Shown here piece by piece: positions 34,119 through 44,144 of a DNA stretch of 64,000 nt; within the stretch, counting starts at the first letter, position 1, and each line of letters begins with the position of its first letter. The stretch is from Actinomycetota bacterium. GTDB taxonomy: Bacteria > Actinomycetota > Actinomycetes > S36-B12. Position numbers and translations under genes: made by a program. The stretch lies in NCBI GenBank assembly GCA_030684515.1, contig JAUXVJ010000009.1, positions 620,001 to 684,000 on the forward strand, written 5' to 3'. The notes under the pieces are model-generated. The model was given only the letters and a program-made list of their open reading frames with translations. It was not told where the DNA came from and made no database searches.

Positions 34119-34829
34119 CTACTTCTTCAAGGCTTGGCTGGCGGTGATCTGACCTGCAATGAGTGTCACTGCGGTTTCGCAGTGCTGCGCGATGATGTCG
34201 GGGCTGTGCGAGGCGAGGATCAACGTTCCGGCTGATCCGTAGAACTCCTGAAGGCGCCCGGTAGCTCGCTCATTGAACTCCGCGTCGGCCATCCCGATGC
34301 CCTCGTCAACTACCAGGATGTCGGCCTTCAACGCCGTGATAGCGCTGAAGCGCAACCGCACCTGCATGCCGCTTGAATAGGTATAGACGGGATGACGTGC
34401 TCGATCGCCGAGACCGGAGAAGTCAATGATCGACGGCAGCAGTTCAGCCATGCGCGAAGGCGACTCACCTAGGCGAACACCAATGGCAATGGCGTTCTCT
34501 TCACCCGATTGCTCAGGGTCCAGACCTTGGCTGGGCCCACCAAGCAGCGCGAGCACGCGCCCCTGCACTCGGGCCTCGCCTTGAGTTGGAGTCAAGGTCC
34601 CGGTGATGACGGAAAGCATCGTTGACTTGCCAGACCCATTGGGTCCGACGATGCCCAAATGCTGACCTGGCTCAACTTGAAGATTGACGCCGCGAAGAGC
34701 ACTGATGATCTCGGGACGCTCAACGCGACGAGTCAGCAAGTTCGAGACTGTGCGCTTCAAGTTGTAGTGATGGGCATGACGAAGCTGGTATTCAACCCAT
34801 ACCTCTTGCAGATCAATGGAGTAGGTCAT
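34119..34829 (-). CDS. wzt: polysaccharide ABC exporter ATPase (Wzt-like)
   Basis: 236 residues. Walker A GIVGPNGSGKSTML (about 57-70), signature YTYSSGMQVRLRFS (about 145-158), Walker B ADILVVDEGIGMADAEF (about 166-182). The long N-terminal helix before the first strand and DEGIGMAD in place of DEPT are hallmarks of the Wzt/TagH subfamily that exports lipid-linked glycans. It lacks the C-terminal carbohydrate-binding extension of some Wzt proteins. ATG 34829 is used because it starts the conserved strand MTYSIDLQEV; the longer frame overlaps the permease gene. Confidence 0.93.
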   Translation of the reverse strand: MTYSIDLQEVWVEYQLRHAHHYNLKRTVSNLLTRRVERPEIISALRGVNLQVEPGQHLGIVGPNGSGKSTMLSVITGTLTPTQGEARVQGRVLALLGGPSQGLDPEQSGEENAIAIGVRLGESPSRMAELLPSIIDFSGLGDRARHPVYTYSSGMQVRLRFSAITALKADILVVDEGIGMADAEFNERATGRLQEFYGSAGTLILASHSPDIIAQHCETAVTLIAGQITASQALKK

Positions 34830-34833
34830 CGCG

Positions 34834-35670
34834 CTACACCCAGTACGCAATCCGATTGTGGACACGACTGAAATGCCACACGCCAACGATCACGTTCACG
34901 AACGTGATCACGAATGTACCGATCACGGCAATCTGCCCGGGCCATTCGCCCAGCAATGGTGCCCTCATGAACTCCAGCAGATAGGCCAATGGATTCCATC
35001 CGGCGATCGCCGCTTGCTGTTTGGACGTCAAATCATCGGCGACCCAGAAGATTGGGGTAAAGAAGAACATCACTCGAACTATCGAGGTCACGATCTGTCC
35101 AACATCTCGGTAGCGCGCCACTACTGGACCGAGCCATAGCCCCACGGCGATGCCATTGATGCAGATTAAAGCCAACGCAACAGGAACAAGGACAATTGAC
35201 CAGCCGACCGGAACTTGAAACAAGACGAGGACTGCCACAATGACAATCGCATCATGACCAAACTGAATCGTCGTTGAGGCGAAACCTTCTAATACGTACG
35301 TTGACATCGGCCCAGGCGTGGAAGTGATGCCCGATGCGTTTTTCACGATGGCGTTGGCTCCGCCTTGGATCATGCCTGTCATCCATGTGAAGACGATAAA
35401 GCCGATAGCAACGTAGGGCACGAAGGTATGGATGTCCTGATCAAGCAGGATCCCAAAAAGCATCGAAAGACCGGCGACAAACACGACTGTCTGGAGCGTG
35501 ATCCACCAGGGCCCCAGATAGGTGCGTCGATAGGAAGACCGAATGCTGTGCCAAGTCAACGTTCCCCAGACTTGGTACCGGCTGACGCCCGCTTTGATAT
35601 CGGCGATGCCAGCAGTCAGACTTCCTGCCGGAACCTCGCCGACAGCTCCACGCGCCTGATCCGTCGTCAC
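34834..35670 (-). CDS. wzm: polysaccharide ABC exporter permease (Wzm/TagG-like)
   Basis: 278 residues with six membrane spans. The N-terminal WGTLTWHSIRSSYRRTYLGPWW is the typical coupling helix before the first span, and RYRDVGQIVTSIVRVMFFFTPIFW is the conserved family block. It pairs with the ATPase gene just downstream (four bases between). They should move a lipid-linked polysaccharide across the membrane. GTG 35670 is used. It follows the DUF58 gene by 52 bases on the same strand. Confidence 0.93.
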   Translation of the reverse strand: MTTDQARGAVGEVPAGSLTAGIADIKAGVSRYQVWGTLTWHSIRSSYRRTYLGPWWITLQTVVFVAGLSMLFGILLDQDIHTFVPYVAIGFIVFTWMTGMIQGGANAIVKNASGITSTPGPMSTYVLEGFASTTIQFGHDAIVIVAVLVLFQVPVGWSIVLVPVALALICINGIAVGLWLGPVVARYRDVGQIVTSIVRVMFFFTPIFWVADDLTSKQQAAIAGWNPLAYLLEFMRAPLLGEWPGQIAVIGTFVITFVNVIVGVWHFSRVHNRIAYWV

Positions 35671-35722
35671 TCTGGCAAGGATAGTCGAATGCGTTACGCA
35701 CAGATTTCAGAGCAGGTAGGCG

Positions 35723-36664
35723 TCAAGACCGCAGTGTTGTGACTTCGGCAACTTGACCCCAGGCCCTGCTGGCGCTGTCAAGCACGCTCGTGCCGCCGGT
35801 GATCAGTGCGATATGGCCAAGGCCACGAGCACTCGCCAGCTCTTGGATCCTCATTGGCAGTGTCGTATCCGAGGGTTCGATCATGGCAAGCCAATCAAGT
35901 GCCGCATCGCGGTCGCGGGGCGAGACTTCGATGACGTGCTCACCAGAGCGTGTCGTGGTTAACAGCACCCGTTGCGCCGAAGTGCAGTGTGCCAGAACGC
36001 AGGATGCAGCCAGATCTACTGCCGCCTCGAACGCGTCTGCATCGAAACTACTGAATTGCGATGCGGTCTTGTTATACGAACGCTTGTCGAGATCGAGGAC
36101 AACGAGCAGCGTCGGCACAGTTGTGTCGACTAGCCGACGAACCATCAGTTTGCCCGCTCGAGCCGATGACCTCCAGTGGATCAAGCGCATTGGATCACCC
36201 GGAACATATTCACGTAGGGAATGAAACTGTTCCGATCCGGGGCGTTCGTCTAGAACGCCAGAACTGATGGGGGTCACCTGTACAAGTTGCGGAACCGCCA
36301 CGATGCGGGGGACGACGACAACCTGAGTGAGGGCTCTCGTCGCGAGCGTACGAACACGCAAACCAAACAGATCAGCAAATTCCAAGCGTGATGGTCCAAC
36401 AAGGAATTTTCCACGCCTAGCAGTTTCGATTGGCCACTCGAGTATCGGTTTGACCTTTTGGCGGCGTTCTCCAACGGCATTCACCCAGGTGCTTGGGCCA
36501 TACACGGCGACTTCGATGCGCAGTCGTGCCGATTGGCCGCGGGTTACGCGAGAAGGGACTTCGACATCGTGCCAGATGGCCGATTCAGGAACTCGCGCAA
36601 ACCAAAGGCCTACGCCGAGTAGAGCCGCAATACCGATCAGCGCGGAAGCAAGTTCGACCCACAC
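35723..36664 (-). CDS. DUF58 domain protein
   Basis: 313 residues. A short membrane anchor (about 5-22), a beta-rich region, then the DUF58 core YVPGDPMRLIHWRSSARAGKLMVR (about 153-176), followed by a von Willebrand-like fold with LLVVLDLDKRSYN. DUF58 proteins go with MoxR ATPases and are thought to act in protein-complex assembly at the membrane. GTG 36664 lies four bases after the MoxR stop, so the two are translationally linked. Confidence 0.92.
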   Translation of the reverse strand: MWVELASALIGIAALLGVGLWFARVPESAIWHDVEVPSRVTRGQSARLRIEVAVYGPSTWVNAVGERRQKVKPILEWPIETARRGKFLVGPSRLEFADLFGLRVRTLATRALTQVVVVPRIVAVPQLVQVTPISSGVLDERPGSEQFHSLREYVPGDPMRLIHWRSSARAGKLMVRRLVDTTVPTLLVVLDLDKRSYNKTASQFSSFDADAFEAAVDLAASCVLAHCTSAQRVLLTTTRSGEHVIEVSPRDRDAALDWLAMIEPSDTTLPMRIQELASARGLGHIALITGGTSVLDSASRAWGQVAEVTTLRS

Positions 36665-36668
36665 GTCT

Positions 36669-37652
36669 CTAGTTTCCCTGCGGTGCGGGTACCTGTTCGA
36701 TGATCTGAGCGATCACGCCTGCTTGGGTGGCTTTGTTAGCCAAGGCGTCAGCTTCTAGGACCAGGCGATGGGCGAGCACCGGCTCGGCGAGCTCCTGGAT
36801 ATCACCTGGCACGACAAATGAGCGCCCGCGCACGAGCGCCCGTGCACGGGCCGCTCGCAGCAAGCCGAGAGACCCGCGAGGTGAAGCGCCAAGCAAGACA
36901 CCGGACTTCGTTCGCGTAGCAGAAACAATCCGCACGATGTAGTCCAACACAACTCCGTCGACCTCAACACTGGCCGCTGAGGCGATCAAATCTGAAAGGT
37001 CAGCGTGGCTCAGTACGGGGAGGACGTCTGAGACGCGATCACCAGCGTGGTGCCTACTCAACACGGCTACTTCGGCGGAGTGATCGGGGTAACCAATGGA
37101 CGTGCGCATCAGAAAGCGGTCCAGCTGGGCCTCGGGTAACGGATAGGTTCCCGCCATTTCGATGGGATTCTGTGTCGCAATGACGAAGAAGGGCGATGGC
37201 AGTGCGTGAGTTACGCCATCGACAGAAACTGTGTGCTCCTCCATCGCTTCGAGCAGGGCCGCCTGTGTGCGCGGTGTGGCGCGGTTGATCTCATCGGCCA
37301 GCACGACGGAGGCGAATACAGGTCCTGGGTGGAATTCGAATTCTTTTGTCCCAGGGTCCCAAATAGATACGCCAGTTACATCTGAGGGGAGTACGTCCGG
37401 CGTGCACTGAATTCGATGCCATGACACACCTGCAGCAATAGACAGGACCCGAGCCAACGAAGTCTTTCCGACTCCCGGCACATCTTCGAGGAGCAGATGA
37501 CCTTCGGCCAGCAGGCAAGTCACGGCCAAATCGGTAACTTCGGGCTTTCCCTGGATGAATCCACCCATAGCCGACAGGAGGCTGCTAATGCGCTGTTCGC
37601 TCCACGCTGGCCCAGTGCCAGAATTGCCCATTGTTGGGGTGAGAGCAGTCAT
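36669..37652 (-). CDS. MoxR family AAA ATPase
   Basis: 327 residues. Walker A EDVPGVGKTSLAR (about 56-68), Walker B VVLADEINRATPRTQ (about 112-126), sensor 1 FVIATQNPIEMAGTYPLPEAQLDRF (split in two stretches, about 152-176), and the C-terminal lid with ASPRGSLGLLRAARA. MoxR ATPases remodel partner complexes, typically with DUF58/VWA proteins. First gene of the minus-strand unit. The divergent glycosyltransferase gene starts 60 bases away. Confidence 0.95.
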   Translation of the reverse strand: MTALTPTMGNSGTGPAWSEQRISSLLSAMGGFIQGKPEVTDLAVTCLLAEGHLLLEDVPGVGKTSLARVLSIAAGVSWHRIQCTPDVLPSDVTGVSIWDPGTKEFEFHPGPVFASVVLADEINRATPRTQAALLEAMEEHTVSVDGVTHALPSPFFVIATQNPIEMAGTYPLPEAQLDRFLMRTSIGYPDHSAEVAVLSRHHAGDRVSDVLPVLSHADLSDLIASAASVEVDGVVLDYIVRIVSATRTKSGVLLGASPRGSLGLLRAARARALVRGRSFVVPGDIQELAEPVLAHRLVLEADALANKATQAGVIAQIIEQVPAPQGN

Positions 37653-37712
37653 GCGCGCATGTTACGTTGCCGGATCGCTGGATCACCACGTACTAGGGGG
37701 CTAGGAGGTGCG

Positions 37713-39932
37713 ATGACCACTCTCGATGGCCCCCCTCTGGATGAAACTGGGCTGGAGTCTGAAGGTTCAGAAGAAACGCAGGCCGAACTCAGCCGCCTGC
37801 GTCAGCGGGTGACTGATCTTGAATTAACGGTGGAGGAGTACCGCCGACAAATGAGTCAGGTGTTGGCAAGCACCTCTTGGCGGCTCACGAGTCCTGTGCG
37901 AGCCGTTGCCAGCCGCGGGAGAACCGCCCGAGTGAAATCTCGGCGGGCACTAAAGAAGCTTGCAAATCGCAATGCTGACGGTGGAGGCCACAGTTCAATT
38001 CGGACAACTGGATTGTTTATGCCGCCCGCAGACGCCTTTCCCCTATATTCCCCGCTTAAGCAGGGAGTAGGTGTCTCGCAACTACGACGGCCAAAGTGTG
38101 CAGATGGTGTCATCCAGAGGCCACTTGGATCGCCTTCCGTCTTGGTCGTAGCGCACGTCCACTACCCAGAACTCTGGCCGGACATTGATGATCGCCTTGC
38201 CCGGATGCCCGAGGAGTTTGATCTCGTCGTCACCATTACCGAAGGCGAAGCAGAGTCAGTAATCCCAAATATTCTCCGCCGTCACCCGCATGCTCATCTT
38301 GAGGTGTGTAAGAACAAGGGTCGCGATTGGGCGCCACTTGTTGAACTGGCAAACAAGGGTCTCCTCTCTGGCTACGACGCCGTTGCCAAAGTTCACACAA
38401 AGAAAAGTGAGCATCGAATCGACGGGGACGGGTGGCGTCTAGCGCTGCTCGACGGAATTTTTGAAAGTCCGGAGCAGATCAGGCGAACGGTGGACCTTCT
38501 TCGCGAAGACCGATCGGTAGGTCTCGTGGTTCCGACAAGTCAAGTCGCAGGAGTCGAACATTGGGGTAGCAATCGACCCTTGGTTGAAGCGCTCGCATTT
38601 CGAATGCAAATGGCGTTTGAGCCTGACGATCTGCAATTTCCCGCCGGTTCGATGTTCTGGTGTCGACCGTGGCTCCTGGAGCGGATGGCTGATCTTTGTC
38701 TGGATGGGGCCGACTTTGAACCAGAAGGAGGCCAATATGACGCCACAACGGCACATGCGCTCGAGCGTCTGATCGGGATTTTCAGTTCAGTCGCGGGGAT
38801 GGACATTGTCGAAGCTATGGATGTGAAGACTCGTCTGGCTACCGTTCGGAGAAGTTCGCCCGCACGGCCAAAGACTTTGGCGTTCTATCTTCCACAGTTT
38901 CATTGCACTCCGGAAAATGATGAATTCTGGGGCGCGGGATTCACGGATTGGGTGAATGTTCGCAAAGCCAAACCCTTGTTCCCAAGTCATCGGCAGCCAA
39001 TTCTCCCGAACTACACCACTGGGTTCTATGACTTGGCTGACCCTGAAGTTCTACGAACGCAGGCCGAACTTGCAAAGCGCTATTCCTTGGACGGATTCAT
39101 ATTCCATTACTACTGGTTTAACGGCCGCGAAGTTCTGAAGACGCCACTCGAAAATTGGCTGGGTGATCGATCGATCGAATTGCCATTGGCGCTGTGCTGG
39201 GCAAATGAGCCATGGACCCGTCGATGGGATGGACTCGACGGCGAGACTCTTATTCCTCAAGACCTTACGTCTGGATGGGAATCGCGTTTCATCGAGTCTG
39301 TGGCACCATTCATGCGCGATACGCGGTACATACAAGTGCAGGGAAAACCACTGCTCTTGATCTACCGGGTTGATCTCATTTCGGACTTCGCGAAATCGGC
39401 AAGTATGCTGCGCGCACAAGCAATCGAGCAAGGTTTGTCTGGGTTGCACATCCTGGTTGTGCAGCCATCGCGGGACTTTGGGTCACTCAAATCAGTGGCG
39501 CTAGAAGCCTCCGATGGGCTGGTCTCATTCCCCCCAGGCAGCGGCGTCCGACTCGAACATTTTTCCAGACTCCCGGCGCTGGCCGACAATCATCGTGACG
39601 ACCAGTTCATCTCGTACGACAGCGCCGCACGTCTTTCCACGATTGAGGGACTCGGCAACGCGGGCAAGCCTGTCCATCCAACGATCATTCCTGGATGGGA
39701 CAACACAGCACGACGTGGGGGCGACAGTTACGCCTTCGTTGGATCCAATCCGGTGACCTTCCGACAGTGGGCGTACCGTGCAGCTGCGGCGCCCGCAGTC
39801 CGCAATTCGGGCTTGCTCTTCGTCAACGCATGGAATGAGTGGGCGGAAGGCGCTGTTCTTGAGCCCTCAGAACGGTTTGGCGATGGAATGTTGGCAGCGT
39901 TGAAGGATTCGCAACTCGCGGATGAATCTTGA
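37713..39932 (+). CDS. two-domain glycosyltransferase: RgpF-like plus WbsX-like
   Basis: 739 residues. After an acidic start comes a coiled-coil stretch (about 20-58) and a TSWRLTSPVRAV motif seen at the N-end of many surface-glycan glycosyltransferases. Residues about 130-370 match the rhamnan-synthesis F (RgpF) family: LVVAHVHYPELW, CKNKGRDWAPLVELA, KVHTKKSEH and GSMFWCRP. Residues about 388-735 match the WbsX family: FYLPQFHCTPENDEFWG, GFTDWVNV, FHYYWFNG, LCWANEPWTRRW and NAWNEWAEGA. The two halves would each form a glycosidic bond or act together on one chain. ATG 37713 has a strong AGGAGG site. The longer frame back to 37497 runs over the MoxR gene and is rejected. Confidence 0.92.
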   Translation: MTTLDGPPLDETGLESEGSEETQAELSRLRQRVTDLELTVEEYRRQMSQVLASTSWRLTSPVRAVASRGRTARVKSRRALKKLANRNADGGGHSSIRTTGLFMPPADAFPLYSPLKQGVGVSQLRRPKCADGVIQRPLGSPSVLVVAHVHYPELWPDIDDRLARMPEEFDLVVTITEGEAESVIPNILRRHPHAHLEVCKNKGRDWAPLVELANKGLLSGYDAVAKVHTKKSEHRIDGDGWRLALLDGIFESPEQIRRTVDLLREDRSVGLVVPTSQVAGVEHWGSNRPLVEALAFRMQMAFEPDDLQFPAGSMFWCRPWLLERMADLCLDGADFEPEGGQYDATTAHALERLIGIFSSVAGMDIVEAMDVKTRLATVRRSSPARPKTLAFYLPQFHCTPENDEFWGAGFTDWVNVRKAKPLFPSHRQPILPNYTTGFYDLADPEVLRTQAELAKRYSLDGFIFHYYWFNGREVLKTPLENWLGDRSIELPLALCWANEPWTRRWDGLDGETLIPQDLTSGWESRFIESVAPFMRDTRYIQVQGKPLLLIYRVDLISDFAKSASMLRAQAIEQGLSGLHILVVQPSRDFGSLKSVALEASDGLVSFPPGSGVRLEHFSRLPALADNHRDDQFISYDSAARLSTIEGLGNAGKPVHPTIIPGWDNTARRGGDSYAFVGSNPVTFRQWAYRAAAAPAVRNSGLLFVNAWNEWAEGAVLEPSERFGDGMLAALKDSQLADES

Positions 39933-39955
39933 GATTGCTGCGGGGGCGTCCAAAT

Positions 39956-42169
39956 ATGGATTTGCACGCTTCGGTCGGCAATATTGATCGGTTGCATGGT
40001 GGGCTTATTGCGGGTTGGTTCGGTTGTCGCTTGTGCAAACCGTCAGCGCCGGACATCGAGATTATCTGGGGTACTCAAACCTTTTCAACGCGACAAATGA
40101 TGACGCGACCTGACGTTCCGACGGGATTCGGATTCTGGTTCGCGGATGAGTGTTGGGAAGACGTTCCACCCCACGCCCACGCAACCATCCGTTGCGCTCG
40201 TCATCCTCTTGAGTTCATTACTCGAACCAGGACGGAAGAGGAAGTGCGCACGCACCTCTTGGTTGTGTTCACGTCCACCTTGCCCGCTCGATTTTCCGGG
40301 CAAGTCTGGCGTCTTGACCAGGCTTGTCATGCGTCGTCCATACTCTTGGCAAATCAGGCTGGTGAGCGGCTGGAAGTTCCTCTGCGCGAAGCGAATCGGG
40401 CGCAACTCTTTGATGGACTGCGAGGTCATGCGTCGTTCGAATTGAACATGGTCGACGCCTTCGGATACTTGGTGCGACCGGGAGACGTTCTCGAAGTGAT
40501 TGAAACGTGCTCGCAAGATTTAGTGGGCGCCATTGAACTGACGGAGCTTGCGGCCGAAGTGGCGAAGCCGTTTTTATCGCTGCCTACACAGGTGACGCCA
40601 AGGTCCGGTCGTCAGATTGACACAGTTGGTTCTCTTTCCGGTGCAGCTGACTATCGTCCTTTGAACCCAAGCGATATCGCCACGTTGGCTCGCTTCTATG
40701 CCGTTGCTGCAGAAGCGAAGTCCGACGACGATGCGCAATCCACTGCTGCTGGGTTGGCTTCGCTCATAGAGCTTGGACGAGGAGTAGGGCACCGACCCAC
40801 ATTTTCAGTTGATGAGCGGGTGCACGCTCAAGTCAATGGAAGACAAGCGACTAGCATCGCGGGCTCTTCTCTATCGCACCTCCAAGAGGAATTTAGGCGT
40901 GACTATTGGCGAGTGTCTTCCGAGAATTCACTGCAGGTGGACGGCCGATTTGAGAGGGACTTCGCTGAGTGGCTTTCCTTCGGTGGATTCTCTAGATCTT
41001 GGGCCGAAAACTCAGCAATCGATGCTGTTGATAAATCCAATCAATCGGCGACCACGCGGAGAATTCAGAATCTTGTTGTGGCTGGACTCGTGGGGCACAA
41101 GTCAGGACTAGGGAACAACGCCGCGGCGTCGGTCACGATCGCTCGCTCATTGGGATTGCACACGTGCACGCGCACCATCGATCCACATCGCCCGCAGATA
41201 CGAGACCTGGATACTTGTGTGGTACGCGCCGAAGTTTCAGCTGGGCACGACGCGCTCCTGCATCTCCCGCTTGAGAGTGTTCCTGGGGCGCGGCTTTGGC
41301 AAAGTGACTTGTGGACAGCAAGAAGGACCATCGGCTTCTTTATGTGGGAGACGTCGCATCTGCCAAACAAGTTGACTCGGATCCCTGATTTGGTAGATGA
41401 AATTTGGACAGGTTCAACATACGTGGCGGATCTCTTTGCGAATGTGACAAATAAACCTGTGCGTTCAGTCGGCCATCTGGTTGATGTCACAGGCGCAGTG
41501 GAAGTTGACTGGACCCGATGGGGGATCCCTCAAGATGCATTTGTCGTGCTTTTCACGATGGACGCTAACTCAACGGCGGCCAGAAAAAACCCTGCTGCTG
41601 CGGTGAAGGCATTTCTGCTTGCCTTGGGTCATGATACGAGTACTCGCCTTGTAATTCACGTGCGCAATGCAGAACAGTTGCGATCCTTGGCACGCGCAGG
41701 GTGTGCCCATTCGCGGGAACTCTTAGAACTAGTGCAAGGAGATGCCAGGATGTTGCTTCTGGAAGGCGAGTTGAGTAGGTCCGAATCCCTAGGGCTCATT
41801 GCGAGTTCCAGTTGCTATTTGAGTCTGCATAGGTCGGAAGGCTTTGGGTACTCAATAGCTGAGGCGATGGCACTTGGCACTCCAGTCATCGCAACGGGGT
41901 ATTCAGGAAATATGGATTACTGTAGTTCGGAGACTTCGCTACTCGTCGATTTTGAACTGGTTCGTGTGAATACCGGCGAGTACTTCTATCCGGATAGAGA
42001 TATGTGGTGGGCCGAGCCCGACATTGAAGCGGCAGCAGTTCACTTACAAACTACACGGGATGGTCGCGGAGTGCGAGCGCGAGTGCAAGCAGCTGCTGCG
42101 CTGATTCAAAATAGGTACTCGATGGAAGCGATGAAGGTCGCATATGCCTCCGCCTTCGCACTCGAATGA
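39956..42169 (+). CDS. large glycosyltransferase with GT4-type C-terminal domain
   Basis: 737 residues. The N-terminal 350 residues are beta-rich and helical with no family I can name; they hold a motif GGLIAGWFGCR near the start. The C-terminal half is a GT-B fold: VVAGLVGHKSGLGNNAAASV (about 375-395), FFMWETSHLPNK, and the donor-binding HRSEGFGYSIAEAMALGTPV with the E-x7-E pair (about 628-647), then GYSGNMDY. Start: ATG 39956 with a GGGGG stretch before it; TTG 39929, overlapping the previous stop, is the alternative. It is in one run with the two following glycosyltransferase genes. Confidence 0.88.
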   Translation: MDLHASVGNIDRLHGGLIAGWFGCRLCKPSAPDIEIIWGTQTFSTRQMMTRPDVPTGFGFWFADECWEDVPPHAHATIRCARHPLEFITRTRTEEEVRTHLLVVFTSTLPARFSGQVWRLDQACHASSILLANQAGERLEVPLREANRAQLFDGLRGHASFELNMVDAFGYLVRPGDVLEVIETCSQDLVGAIELTELAAEVAKPFLSLPTQVTPRSGRQIDTVGSLSGAADYRPLNPSDIATLARFYAVAAEAKSDDDAQSTAAGLASLIELGRGVGHRPTFSVDERVHAQVNGRQATSIAGSSLSHLQEEFRRDYWRVSSENSLQVDGRFERDFAEWLSFGGFSRSWAENSAIDAVDKSNQSATTRRIQNLVVAGLVGHKSGLGNNAAASVTIARSLGLHTCTRTIDPHRPQIRDLDTCVVRAEVSAGHDALLHLPLESVPGARLWQSDLWTARRTIGFFMWETSHLPNKLTRIPDLVDEIWTGSTYVADLFANVTNKPVRSVGHLVDVTGAVEVDWTRWGIPQDAFVVLFTMDANSTAARKNPAAAVKAFLLALGHDTSTRLVIHVRNAEQLRSLARAGCAHSRELLELVQGDARMLLLEGELSRSESLGLIASSSCYLSLHRSEGFGYSIAEAMALGTPVIATGYSGNMDYCSSETSLLVDFELVRVNTGEYFYPDRDMWWAEPDIEAAAVHLQTTRDGRGVRARVQAAAALIQNRYSMEAMKVAYASAFALE

Positions 42170-42200
42170 GGCATTCTCCTCGCGGGCAGGACGATCTCCA

Positions 42201-44144
42201 ATGAGTCGATTCGTTGTCTGCGATCCGTATGGAAGACGCAGTCGTGGGCATAGCGGTACATACAACGGCCTCGTACTTCGCGAGGCGAAATTGCTGGGCT
42301 TTGACGTGGGACTTATCCATACTGCTGCACGCAGTGAAACTCCGATTGAAGGGATTCGGGCGCGTACTAGCCGACTGGATCGGCAGCCAAACGCGTCACT
42401 TCTTGAGAGCGTGGCTACTTCAATCGAAAAACTAGAACTCGCGTCGGGAGACCACCTGTTTATTCAGTCAGTACTCCCGCGAGATCTTGAAGAGGGCCTT
42501 GAGGACCTAATGCAATGCGCGGAAGCCTTTCCGGCAACGGGTCCCCAGATTCACTTGATGCTTCGCTATGACCCTTTTACGCTATTTCAAACAGTTCGTT
42601 CTAAGTGGGAACATTTGCGTGCTGGATTAGCGAGTACTGCCGTGGCGCTGGCCCGCGGGCACTTGAATTTCTATGCCGATACATCTGAGCTTGCCGCCGC
42701 CTATTCCGAATTGATCTCCCGACCGGTCGACGTTCTGCCCGTACCAGTCGATAGCCGGGCTGGTAGCAGGTCGAAGCGCGCAATCAGAGAACGCAACCTT
42801 CCAGGGGCTAACGCCCTCATCTCGTACATGGGGGATGCGCGTCGCGAGAAGGGGTTCCACCTGTTGCCGCAGATAGTCCGTCAGATCAACGCTGCCGAGC
42901 CAAGTGCGAAGTTTTGGATACAGGTATATCTGAATGTTGAAGGAGGAGAGCCGCAAATTGTTGACACCGTGAAGGAGCTCGAGTCCTTTCCTTCTTCACT
43001 CGTTCACCTACAGAGGAGGCCGCTGTCGGAGCGTTCTTTCCTACGCCAACTCAAGCGTTCTTCGCTCATCTTGCTACCGTACTCAGCGACTGCCTATCGA
43101 AGGAGAAGTTCCGCGATTCTTGTTGAGGCGATGGTTGCGGGAACGCCAGTAGTAGCCGTAGGCGGCACCTGGATGGCGCGCACAATTCAGAAGTTCGGGT
43201 CCGGCGAATCTGCTTCTTCCGAGTCCGAGTTCGCGAACTGCGCAGTCGCATCACTTGGGTCCGCTCGGCAAGTTCTCGAGAATTTGCAGCGGCATCGAAG
43301 CGAGATTTCAGAATTCTCCAGCGCCGCGAGGTTGGTGGCTTTGTTAACTTGTGCGCGGCGCTTAGAGCCTGAGATTCAGAAAGAATTGTGTGGAGAGAAA
43401 AGCCTTGTGAGCGCCGCAGGGGAATTCAGGATCCCCAGCTACTCAACCTGCGTCGTGCAAATTCTGCTCCGCACGCTTGAAATCGATTCCCTTTCCCTTG
43501 AGCTAAACGGCGCCAAGCTGTTGCCCACCCGGGGCGAGAGTGTCGGTGGACTCTCGACGCTCACTTTTCGGGTCGGAGCGTCTGTAACTGACAGCGCTTG
43601 GCGCTCGTTGCAGCTGGGCCTTACGCCTGCTGAATTGGTGGAGATTTCGTCTTTGCGAGTGGAGATTCGCATCCACCTCGGTGCAAAGGTACTTTCGGAA
43701 TTCACGGACGCACAAGCAGTGTTGCATCCACCTGAGACGGGTGATGGATTTGAGTTCGCCTGGACCAAGCGGGCGAACGCAATTTTTGATCTGCCTCGAA
43801 TGGTTTCAGGCCTTTCGTCGGTGGAGATTGTGACTTTGGCCACCCGAAATGCGGTTCCTGCCGTCGCGAAACTAGAAGTTATCGATGCCCTCACAGGGCT
43901 ATCGAGCGTCGTTGCGCGTCCAACCGCGAGTGGGCATGGACGAACCGTCCTCCCAGTAGAATCCACGCCCAAGCCCACTGATGCAATCAGACTCGAGTTG
44001 CAGGCAGACGATTTTGGTCAGGCCTCGCATTCAGATGAGCGCCAGGTAGGTGTTGCTTTGGAGTCGTTGACGGTGACTAGCCGTGCGGCTCTACGGTGGA
44101 ATGGCCATGGTTGGGACGAGATGCATTTGGGGGATGAGTTGTGA
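42201..44144 (+). CDS. glycosyltransferase, GT4-like, with C-terminal beta domain
   Basis: 647 residues. A GT-B transferase (about 1-400) has GRRSRGHSGTYNGL near the start, YMGDARREKGFHLLPQI in the linker to the donor domain and SAILVEAMVAGTPVVAVGG with the acceptor-side Glu (about 315-333). About 250 further residues are Ser/Val/Leu-rich and beta-like, with no family recognised; they might bind glycan. ATG 42201 is chosen, 31 bases past the previous stop; ATG 42144 overlaps it. The stop overlaps the next start (GTGA). Confidence 0.85.
   Translation: MSRFVVCDPYGRRSRGHSGTYNGLVLREAKLLGFDVGLIHTAARSETPIEGIRARTSRLDRQPNASLLESVATSIEKLELASGDHLFIQSVLPRDLEEGLEDLMQCAEAFPATGPQIHLMLRYDPFTLFQTVRSKWEHLRAGLASTAVALARGHLNFYADTSELAAAYSELISRPVDVLPVPVDSRAGSRSKRAIRERNLPGANALISYMGDARREKGFHLLPQIVRQINAAEPSAKFWIQVYLNVEGGEPQIVDTVKELESFPSSLVHLQRRPLSERSFLRQLKRSSLILLPYSATAYRRRSSAILVEAMVAGTPVVAVGGTWMARTIQKFGSGESASSESEFANCAVASLGSARQVLENLQRHRSEISEFSSAARLVALLTCARRLEPEIQKELCGEKSLVSAAGEFRIPSYSTCVVQILLRTLEIDSLSLELNGAKLLPTRGESVGGLSTLTFRVGASVTDSAWRSLQLGLTPAELVEISSLRVEIRIHLGAKVLSEFTDAQAVLHPPETGDGFEFAWTKRANAIFDLPRMVSGLSSVEIVTLATRNAVPAVAKLEVIDALTGLSSVVARPTASGHGRTVLPVESTPKPTDAIRLELQADDFGQASHSDERQVGVALESLTVTSRAALRWNGHGWDEMHLGDEL

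Noticed and set aside
34888-34909. Perfect inverted repeat GATCACGTTC-ac-GAACGTGATC
   Set aside because: It lies inside the coding part of the wzm permease, and wzt has its own start just downstream with no room or need for a terminator there. No A/T run follows. Chance or codon-level coincidence is the simpler reading.
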